The notes below the pieces were generated by a model. That model did not search any database. It saw nothing but the letters and a program-made list of their open reading frames with translations, and was not told the DNA's origin. Of a stretch of 6,528 nucleotides of DNA, positions 1-6,528 are shown one piece after another. The stretch's first letter is position 1; each line of letters starts with the position of its first letter. This DNA is from Microbacteriaceae bacterium (GTDB lineage Bacteria; Actinomycetota; Actinomycetes; Actinomycetales; Microbacteriaceae): NCBI GenBank assembly GCA_009925875.1, contig RFQD01000075.1:1-6528 (forward strand), read 5' to 3'. A program made the position numbers and the translations under genes.

Positions 1-3000
1 CGTTGCCGCCCCAATCGCGGTTGCGGTTGCGGCGCTCCGGACGGGCGATGAGTCGGTGTATCCCGTCTTTTTGGCGATGATTTCGACTTTGAGGAACTTG
101 CCGACATAATCCGTTGGCGTGAATGTTTGCGCTATGGCACCGGGGATAGCCAAATACGTTCCACTTGCCGTTGCAGACCAGAGCCACTTGTATGTGTACG
201 AGTCAGGCGTTGGCGCCCATGTACCTTCGATTGCGGTGAGAGGCGAATTCGCCTTCAACGTGCCCGTAATGGTCGGCACGGGGGCAGGCGAGGTTGCGAA
301 GGTTCCCTTTGCGATTGCCGACGTCGTTGCCCACTTCGGAGTGTCGGCATTACCCGACTTTGCCCACGTGACCGTGGCCCGAATGAACTTGTTGTCATCG
401 TCACTCGTGAGTGTGTAAGTCGGAGAAGATGTGGCACCAGGAATGTCGGTGAACTCCCCGGTAGCCGTGGCTCCACGTTTCCACTGGTAGCCCTTAATCG
501 TGGCTCCAGTTGGCGTCGTTCCCGGCACAACGGTCAACGTCTTACCCACCGCAGCCGCGCCGCTTACCGAGACGGTAATCGTCGGAGTCGGGGCCGTCGC
601 AATCAGCGGATAGGTCACAGCTGCGGTCGCGACACTCGTCCTCGACGTGTCGGTGTACCCGGCCTTCTTTGCTGTGACTTTCACCGTGATTTGTTTGCCG
701 AGATCCGCCGCCACGACAAGGTAAGAAGCAGCCGTGCCCAGCGAACCCGTGACATCCGTCCCGCCGACATTCCACTGATACGTGAAGGAATCCTGCGTCG
801 GCACCCAGGTCGCCGGTGAAACGAACGGCACGGCCGTGAGCGTCACCCCCGTGGCAACCACACCTCCACTCGAGACCGTCACTCCACCCGTTGTGACTAT
901 CGGGACGGGAGTTGACGTGAACGAACCCTTGACCACGGCATCCGTCGCCACGCTTGTCTTCGACGTCGTCGCGTAGGTGTCGAGCGTGCCGGTGACGGTC
1001 ACGGTGATGGCCTTGCCTTCATCCGCCGCGCCTAGGGTGTAGGTGGCGGCCGACGCACCAGAAATCGTGTCGGCACCTCGCTTCCACACGTACGTCAGGG
1101 TCGGGGGATTCGGCATATTCGGCAACCATGTGCCAGGTGACGCCGTCAACGTCTTACCCACCGCCGGAGAACCTCCGCCCGAAACTGAAATGGTCGGCGT
1201 CGGAGTCTGCGTAAAGGGATTCACGCCCGTCACGGCATCACTCGTTGCACTCGTGGGCGAGTATCCCGTTTTGGTGCCAGACACCTTGAACGTCAGCGAT
1301 TGGCCTCGATCGGCGGAAACGACGGTGTACGCGAGATTCGTACCAACTTCGGTGGACCCCCGGAACCACTGATACGTCAAAGCTACCGAGCCCGGTCCCC
1401 AGGTACCCGGGACACCCGTTAACTCGTTCCCCACCGCTGGTACACCCGAGATGGTGGGCGTCGGCTTCGTCAATGTGCCGAGGACAACGGTGGAAGTTGC
1501 CGCGCTCGTGCCGGCGGCCATCTGGTAGTTGGGCGCCGATCCGGTCACGACGACGCTCAGCGCCGCGCCCACGTCCGCCGGGGTCACCTGATACGTGCCG
1601 TCGGTTGCTCCCGGAATATCGAGCGCGCCGCGCCGCCACTGATATCCGACCGTGGGCGACGCGGGCGTCCACGTGCCCTTGGTCGCACTCAACGTGTTTC
1701 CGACCGCAGCAGTGCCGGTGATGGTCGGAGTTCCCGCGGTCATGGCTGAGCCCTGAACGAGTCCGGGGCTTGCCCACGCCGTGTTTGACATCGAGCCGGA
1801 CTTTTCGCCGACGACGGTCAGTCCGACAAAGTAACCGGCGTCGGCGGCCTGCAAAACATAGGTCGTTGACGTCGCACCCGGGATGGGCACGGGAGCCTCG
1901 TATGTGCACGAACACGAAACATCGAACGGAACGCGGGTCCACTGGTACAGCAGAGTCGCGCCGGTCGTCCACGTACCGGGACTTGCCGTCAGCGTCTGTC
2001 CGACACGGAAGGTACCTGTCACCGCAACTTGGCCTGCCTGCACCGTGCCCGTTGCCGTCGCGAGAGTTACATCGGCAGTCGTAATGTCCCGAGTTCCGCT
2101 GCTGATCTGGACGATGCTGGCACTCGACATCGTGGCCGGTGCACGGTACCACTTGCTCGCGAAGTCGGGTCGGCCGTCAGTCGAGCTATACGGATATGCG
2201 CGATTGACGAACACCTTGTAGGAACCGAACGGAATGCCGGTGAATCCATAGGCACCGTTAACGTTTGTCGTCGTCTCGGCAAGCATCGTCGAGTTGGTTC
2301 CATCGAAGAGGACGACGTTGACGTCGGCTACGGGCGTCGCTCGCCCGCCGACCGTTGACGAGACCACACCCGAAATGCTTCCGGTGCCCGTTGCGGGCGT
2401 GGCGAGGTTCCACGTGATGAGGGCGGGATCTTGGCCGTCCTGAACCGAGATGGGCGTGGCCGAGGCCTTCGTTGCCCCGCCGAACCAGAGCGTTGAGCCC
2501 AAACAGGTCAACGAGAAAGTGTATGTTTCGACCGGCAAATAACTTGTGACAAACGCTGCGCTCGCATCCGTCCACGCGTCGGGCCAGGACGCAACAAACC
2601 GGTTTCCCTTGCTATCGGTGAATGATGGCAAGGCGTCGTAGGAGTGGCAGAATTTGACGAGTGAGCTCGGGGTCGCCACGATGGCGGTCACTTTTTGAAG
2701 CTTGGGCAGTGTCAGCACGAAGTTCGTGCTGTCTTGACCCGAGGTAATGCGGATTTTTTCCGGATCGCCGGTACCGTCTGAGCCGCGCCACACGGTGTCC
2801 GGGGCTCCTGCCGAAACAATCGTCGCGAAGTAGTCACCCGGAGCGAGCTTGCCTAGAGTAAAAGTTCCGTCGGCGTTGCTGACGGTCGACGCGTCGCGAG
2901 CCGACATTTTTGGCTGCGTCCACGGCGACAAGACGATGGTGACGTCACTTTCCGGGGTCGGATCGCCGGATGCCTGTGCACGCGACACTGTTCCGCTCAG

Positions 3001-6000
3001 GGTGCGGGACTCCGATGACACAATGATGTCTTTACCCGATGTGACGCTTCCCGCCGTGACTGCGATCGTGTCGGCAATCGCAAAATAGGATTTCCCGCCA
3101 AACCACCGGTCGGGCATCGCGTTGCTCTGCGTGTTCTTTCGATACGCATTCGACGCTGAGGCGCCACCCTCGGCGAAGCACGAATCCGTCACGCCCACGC
3201 GATACGAACCCGTTGCCAGTCGCGGAAGCGAATATGCGCCACTCGGCGATGTCGGGAGGATTCCGATGCAGTTGCCATTGAGATCCACAACGGCAACATT
3301 TGCCTGCACTCCCACGCCGGCCGCATTCTTGACGGTTCCCGAAATCGACCCACCGGCACTGAGCACTTGATTTGTCAAACTCGTTCCCGGGCTCGCCAAC
3401 GTCGCCGTACGAGTAGCCGCGAGATAGTTCAGGGGTGCGCCCGTCGTGGCGTTGTATCCCGGACCGTAATCAATCTTGCAGGAACCCGCGTTGAGGTAAT
3501 CGATGCGATACGAGCCCGTGGCATCGGTGACGGTGCTACCGAAACTGTCCGTGCAGCGAGCAGAAACCGTGACGTTGGCCACACCGGCCCCCGCACTTGT
3601 CACGACTTTCCCCGAAAGGGCCGAGTACGTCGGCATGGGATCCATCATCGGACTCACATCAAAATTCGCCTCGGCGCTTCCGTCGGCGGTCACGGTGAGA
3701 GGAGTAGCCGAATTAAACGAATACGAATCTTCGAAGTACTCGGGCTCAAAGTCGGTGTTCTCATCCCACATGCCACCGCCGACGCGAACGATGTAGTCGC
3801 CCGCGGGCACGTCCGCGAACGTATAACTGCCGTCTTCGCCCGTGACTGTCTGCGCGAGACCCTGGTACAACACCGGGATGTGCCCCGCTTGAAACAGGAA
3901 CACCGTTTGATTCGCCTCGGGGGAATTCTGTTCAAAATAGGAGTTTGTGACTACTCCGGAGATGCTGCCGACCGGGAGCACGGTGATGTTGGCCGTCGCA
4001 ACGGCTCCGCCCGACACAACCACCGGATCGGCCTCGTCGACCGAGATTGCCCCACCGAAACAGCCGCGCGAGACGAGGTCATCCGTGGGATCGCCTTCCA
4101 CACAGACCTTGTACGTGCCGGGCTCAAGTCCGACAACACGATAGGCGCCATTTTCATCCGTCCATGCCGTCCACTGGCGCGAATACGGGCTCCGGTAATC
4201 GACGGACGGGTCGCCCCACTGCCAGACGGTGACTAGTTTGTCGCTCAGCGGCGCGTCCGAGCCACTAATTGATACCGTCCCCGCGATGGTCGAACCGGCG
4301 GTCAATGAGAAGTTGGTCGTATGCTCCTGCTCATAGTCGAGCGTGACGGCGTTAGCCGTCAGGGGGCTCGATTTTGCATCCGCCCACTGCGGGACTGCGT
4401 CGAGTCGCGTCGACGTCGGGTCTGCCTTGATGTAGAACGTGCCGGGCCCAATGCCCGTGATGACGTAATTACCTGCTTCGTCGACAATGCCGCCCTTGCC
4501 CGCGTACCGACCGGTGACCGAATAGGCCTTCACCAAGGTGCCGGTCGCTGGCGATCCGTCTGCCTCGAGGGTGACCGATCCCGAAATCGTCGCGCCGGTT
4601 TTCATCTCGAAGTCCGCGTCGGTTCGAATTTGCCCGGCAGTCAGCGCGACACCCGTGGAGCGCACGCGCGTGGCCGAGTGACCCAAATATTCCGTAACCA
4701 AAGTGGGTCGCTCCGGAGCGTCAAACTTGAGGTAATACTTGCCGGGCACGAGCTTCTGGAACGAGAAGTTTCCTTGGGCATCCGTCTGGGCGGTTTGGAA
4801 AGGGCGGTCGTCACAGCAGTCGACGAACATCGACACGTCGACGTTTTCGAGCGGCTGACTCGCGAAAGTGACGGTACCGCTCACGGCGGCACCCCGCGCA
4901 AGCTCAACGTCTTTGCCGACCATCTGCTGCGACTTTGCCAGCGGGATGCTCGTGGCGACGCTCGCGTCTCCTGCGTTGTTGTACCACTCGTCCAAGACGT
5001 TGACGTCAGACTCGTTGACGAACTGCAACTTGTATGACATCGCATCGAGGCCAAGAATCTTGTAATTGCCCGTTTCGTCGGTGATTGCACTACCGAGTAG
5101 GTTGAGCGAGTCCGCGTCGTAGGCGTTAACGAGGATGCCGCTGAGTGCTTCTGGCGTGCCCGTCAAGTTTCCGGTGACTGAGCCCGCTATTGATCCTGCG
5201 AGGGGCAAGGAGAAATCTTTGCCGGTTATGCTCGCACCGCCCCCGACGCTGACGGCCGTGGTTGCGCCAAAGTCAGAGGCGTTGCCCCACCATGCGCTGA
5301 GAACATCCGTGGTCTGCGTCTGCGACACATCGAAGTACAGCTTGTAGGAGCCGGGGCTGAGGTTGCCAATTTCGTAGTACCCCTCGGTGTCGGTGACCGC
5401 ACAGAATGGCTCGTCCTGCGTCACAAACGCACAGGCATAGGCACCTTCGAAGGGGACTTCTTGACCGTCCACCGCATACGTGAGCGTGCCCGAAATGGTG
5501 GCTCCGTTGGACAAGACGGCATCGATGTTCGGCTTGGCAGTCGTGCCAAACGTGATGCGCGTCGCCACCGAAGCCACGGGCTTGTCGTTGTACCACTCGG
5601 GAACCAGGTTGGAGACGTCATCGGCAGGGGGACGAAACTCGATCACGTAGTCGCCGGCGGACGGCGGAACAAGAGAGTACTTTCCATCGGGGTCGGCGAC
5701 CGTCCACGTGTAGTCGGCGCCTTCTTTTCCGATGTCACTTGCTTTCCGCATGAAAACCTCGGCACTAGGCAATCCTGTTGCGGTGTCCGCTTGTGTGGCC
5801 TGTTCCTTGATTTGACCGGATATCGTCGCAGAAGTTATGCCGACCTTTTGATTGATCCACGAGACATAGTTGAAGACCTCGGTGTACACGCCCGGGTCTT
5901 GCCCATTTGCACAACCGTTGCCATAACTCGTGATGCCCACCAAGAACCACGGGACGGTTCCCGTCGCGCCTTTGTTTGCTGCGAGTGGCCCACCGCTGTC

Positions 6001-6528
6001 CCCTTGACAGGTGTCACGGTCGAACGCCACCGTGCCCGCGCATAGCATCTTGGAACCGTCAAAGCTGTCGGGATAGGAGTCTGTGCAGGCCGAGTCAGGC
6101 AAGACGGTGACGTCGGCCTTGCGAAGAACGGCCGGATGAGTGTCGTCGCCGAATGACGTCGTCCCCCACCCGGTAATGAGGCTCGCACCTTCGTAGTTAC
6201 GTTGCGTGGGGAGGTTTATCTTCTGTATCTGTCCGGTGACGGGATTCAGCGCTGACGTCAGCTTGAGAAGTGCGAGGTCGTCGTGCTCCGCAGTCGGGTC
6301 ATAGAGCGGGTGGACGATGATTTGCTCGACGGTGACCGACCGGGAATTTGCGGTGGTTAACAGAGTCGCCTGCCCGGCAAGAACATTTATCGACGTCGGA
6401 TTGTCTTGCTGGTCGAATACGCAGTGCGCGGCGGTAAGGATCCACTTTGTCGCAATGATGGAACCACCGCAGAACTGTCCATCAACCTCGGGCACGGTGC
6501 GATTAGAGCTGACGAGGGCGACCTGCCA
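1..6528 (-). CDS. Giant secreted trypsin-like serine protease with tandem carboxypeptidase-regulatory-like and Ig-like repeats (partial at both ends)
   Basis: A single open frame of 2176 codons fills the window with no stop. It is read on the minus strand from base 6528 and is open at both ends. Missing at the N-terminal side are the signal peptide, any propeptide and the first strand of the protease (the usual IVGG activation site). Missing at the C-terminal side are the end of the repeat array and any anchor. Domain order is S1 peptidase (residues 1-228), about twelve carboxypeptidase-regulatory/Cna-B-like units (231-1496), then at least seven bacterial Ig-like units (1497-2176). The translated part alone should exceed 200 kDa. 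Composition is rich in Thr, Ser, Gly, Ala and Val and low in Lys, as expected for an exported Gram-positive protein. I counted only two TTA leucine codons (6358-6360 and 1420-1422), which fits an actinobacterial gene. The coding assignment rests on conserved motifs occurring in this one frame from end to end. The protein's substrate is unknown. No start, ribosome binding site or operon neighbour can be seen. Confidence 0.95.
289..600 (-). repeat. Ig-like unit 6, lacking the conserved P-G-T-W tryptophan
   Basis: Residues 1977-2080 match the family at PTPTITVSVSG (1980-1990), AVGKTLTVVPGT (1993-2004), GYQWKRGAT (2013-2021) and YTLTSDDDNKF (2038-2048). The conserved tryptophan after P-G-T is threonine (PGTTPTG, 2002-2008), and the A-D-x-G-K turn has become DDDNK. 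A tryptophan is found instead downstream (TVTWAKSG, 2052-2059), one strand away from the family position. The unit is slightly enlarged and may be diverging in function or stability. Confidence 0.65.
1741..2040 (-). repeat. Ig-like unit 1, with a Cys-Ser-Cys insertion
   Basis: Residues 1497-1596 keep the family frame: VGQTLTASPGTW (1509-1520), LYQWTR (1527-1532), PGATSTTYVLQAADAG (1550-1565). Between the tryptophan strand and PGATS they insert about ten extra residues containing VSCSCTYEAP (1537-1546). The two cysteines 1539 and 1541 are the only ones in the whole Ig-like block. A C-x-C pair at the tip of a loop could form a strained vicinal-type disulfide, an intermolecular bond or a metal site; the sequence does not decide. 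Confidence 0.7.
2041..2382 (-). repeat. Regulatory-like unit 12, last before the Ig-like block
   Basis: Residues 1383-1496 form a well-conserved unit. The opening strand is SISGVV (1384-1389), the core is NVNGAYGFTGIPFGSYKV (1422-1439), and the closing motif is SKWYRAP (1458-1464). It returns to canonical sequence after degenerate unit 11. A Thr/Ala-rich strand (1485-1496) follows, after which the repeat type changes completely. Confidence 0.75.
2383..2700 (-). repeat. Regulatory-like unit 11, degenerate
   Basis: Residues 1277-1382 occupy a full unit length but lack the usual hallmarks. The opening [ST]-[IL]-S-G-x-V strand is replaced by KVTAIV (1279-1284). The D-x-x-G-x-Y turn is replaced by TDASAAFVTSYLPVETYTF (1320-1338), which has lost the glycines. 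The terminal LWFGG (1347-1351) is kept, so the unit still belongs to the array. Cysteines 1294 and 1342 may form a disulfide that stabilises the altered fold. It could instead be an unrelated beta-domain inserted between units 10 and 12. Confidence 0.6.
3631..3975 (-). repeat. Regulatory-like unit 7, acidic variant followed by a Met/Pro linker
   Basis: Residues 852-966 have the normal opening strand SISGVV (855-860) and core GEDGSYTFADVPAGDYIV (897-914). The stretch where other units carry their W-aromatic-Gly motif is instead strongly acidic: residues 920-936 hold seven Asp/Glu and five aromatic residues (from MWDEN to FEDSY). The unit then runs into a Met/Pro-rich joint, SPMMDPMP (959-966), before unit 8. 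An acidic, aromatic loop could bind calcium or another cation, but no recognised EF-hand or DxDxDG motif is present, so this is only a possibility. Confidence 0.7.
5506..5838 (-). repeat. Regulatory-like unit 1, joined directly to the protease
   Basis: Residues 231-341 start only two residues after the protease's closing helix, so there is almost no flexible linker between catalytic head and stalk. The opening strand is TISGQI (235-240), the core is DPDGKYSLVP (279-288) with GDYVIEF (292-298), and the closing aromatic motif is PEWYND (310-315). The loop between first strand and core is longer than in later units. It contains no cysteine. Confidence 0.75.
5845..6528 (-). other. S1 (chymotrypsin/trypsin-fold) serine peptidase domain, N-terminally cut by the window edge
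   Basis: This is the catalytic head, expected to cleave peptide bonds outside the cell. Residues 1-6 (WQVALV) match the W-Q-V-x-L strand just after the activation site of trypsins, so roughly the first 13 mature residues lie upstream. The triad is complete: His35 in TAAHC (6424-6426), Asp84 in HDDLALLKL (6277-6279) and Ser178 in CQGDSGGP (5995-5997). Asp172 (6013-6015), six residues before the serine, corresponds to trypsin Asp189. With the S-Y-G (residues 201-203) and P-G-V-Y-T (212-216) pocket segments, it predicts cleavage after Arg or Lys. The six cysteines fit the three classical disulfides: 20-36, 148-163 and 174-206. The domain closes with the helix at residues 222-228 (VSWINQK). Nothing in the visible part suggests inactivity. 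If it follows other trypsins it is made as a zymogen, but the activation site is outside the window. Confidence 0.93.

Larger units (their letters stand above)
1..2040 (-). repeat. Array of at least seven bacterial Ig-like units, continuing past the window edge
   Basis: Approximate units by base: 1741-2040, 1465-1740, 1204-1464, 907-1203, 601-906, 289-600 and 1-288. The shared pattern is P-T-[IV]-[ST]-G, then V-G-x-x-L-T-x-x-P-G-T-W, then Y-x-W-x-R-G, then P-G-A-T or S-G-A-S, then Y-x-[LV]-x-x-A-D-x-G-K, and finally V-T-x-x-K-x-G-Y ahead of T-S-x-A-T. Clear examples are AVGNTLSATKGTWTP in unit 2 and AADEGKAITVTVTG in unit 4. Repeats of this kind are common in exported hydrolases and surface proteins of Actinobacteria, where they are taken as spacers or binding modules. 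No ligand can be assigned from sequence. The units vary from about 87 to 104 residues, mostly through insertions around the central Y-x-W strand. The seventh may be complete or may lack its last few residues. Confidence 0.88.
2041..5838 (-). repeat. Array of about twelve carboxypeptidase-regulatory-like / Cna-B-like beta-sandwich units
   Basis: These are divergent tandem protein repeats. Approximate units by base: 5506-5838, 5200-5505, 4897-5199, 4600-4896, 4303-4599, 3976-4302, 3631-3975, 3361-3630, 3016-3360, 2701-3015, 2383-2700 and 2041-2382. Most open with a strand such as TISGTL, TIAGTV or SISGVV. Most also carry a core like DENGAYRVVGLEPGTYKV (residues 791-808), of the form D-x-x-G-x-[YF]-x-[IVL] followed by P-G-x-Y-x-[LV]. 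Many end in an aromatic motif: EWYN in units 1 and 3, AWWGN in unit 2, RWFGG in unit 9, LWFGG in unit 11 and KWY in unit 12. The core is typical of CarboxypepD_reg, Cna-B and SdrD-B-type prealbumin folds; the exact Pfam family cannot be fixed by eye. Such domains usually act as rigid spacers or adhesin stalks. Unit boundaries are uncertain by about ten residues. The units are divergent at both protein and DNA level, so the duplications are old. Confidence 0.85.

Noticed and set aside
127..819. Plus-strand open frame of 230 codons, extremely Arg-rich
   Set aside because: Its composition is typical of an antisense shadow, and it is opposite Ig-like units 5-7.
1..2040. Regularly spaced similar DNA segments suggesting a CRISPR or satellite array
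   Set aside because: The period is about 260-310 bases, the copies are diverged and in-frame, and they encode protein repeats. There are no short identical repeats with unique spacers.
1238..2152. Minus-strand open frame of 304 codons in another phase
   Set aside because: It is an out-of-phase reading of the Ig-like block. Its product is Arg/Gly/His-rich without family motifs, while the correct phase gives clean Y-x-W and P-G-T-W repeats.
3367..4236. Plus-strand open frame of 289 codons, Arg/His/Gly-rich
   Set aside because: It is antisense to repeat units 6-9 of the large gene, has Arg-rich low-complexity sequence with no domain motif, and arises from the complement of codon-biased DNA.
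4321..5037. Plus-strand open frame of 238 codons
   Set aside because: It lies entirely opposite units 3-5 of the minus-strand array, shows no recognisable family motif, and the minus frame is clearly the coding one.
5835..6188. Minus-strand open frame of 117 codons overlapping the protease
   Set aside because: It is out of phase with the S1 peptidase, whose catalytic Ser motif and cysteines are encoded over the same bases.
1..6528. Possible promoters, terminators, RNA genes or insertion-sequence ends
   Set aside because: The whole window is one coding frame. I saw no hairpin with a T-run, tRNA-like cloverleaf or terminal inverted repeats that would stand above chance.

Overview
The window is the interior of one very large protein-coding gene on the minus strand. 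The frame starting at base 6528 and read leftwards (forward triplets 1-3, 4-6 and so on, each reverse-complemented) has no stop codon across all 2176 codons. It runs off both window edges, so neither the true start nor the stop is present, and a start-to-stop ORF caller would miss it. I translated the whole frame by hand. It gives a coherent secreted-protein architecture throughout, whereas other frames carry stops and read as low-complexity Arg/Pro/His-rich shadows. Residue numbers below count from base 6528.

Layout in protein order, right to left on the map. (1) Bases 5845-6528: a chymotrypsin-fold S1 (trypsin-like) serine peptidase lacking only its first dozen or so mature residues, with all catalytic and specificity residues present. 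(2) Bases 2041-5838: about twelve tandem units of roughly 90-115 residues. Each has an opening [ST]-[IL]-[SA]-G-x-V strand and a D-x-x-G-x-Y ... P-G-x-Y-x-[LV] core, the signature of carboxypeptidase-regulatory-like / Cna-B-like (prealbumin-type) beta-sandwich domains. Most units end in a W-aromatic (WY, WW, WF) motif. (3) Bases 1-2040: at least seven tandem bacterial Ig-like units of about 87-104 residues. They have the pattern P-T-[IV]-[ST]-G ... V-G-x-x-L-T-x-x-P-G-T-W ... Y-x-W-x-R-G ... Y-x-[LV]-x-x-A-D-x-G-K ... V-T-x-x-K-x-G-Y. The last unit reaches the window edge.

The moderately high GC, together with this type of Ig-like repeat attached to an exported hydrolase, suggests an actinobacterium, plausibly Micrococcales/Microbacteriaceae. 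This is inference from family knowledge and not a database match. The likely role is an exported or surface-displayed protease whose catalytic head is held on a long beta-sandwich stalk. The retention mechanism (sortase motif, transmembrane anchor or none) lies outside the window.

There is no intergenic DNA here. I found no RNA gene, CRISPR array, mobile element, promoter or terminator that I can support. I see no multi-gene system; the points of interest lie in the architecture and cysteine pattern of this one protein.
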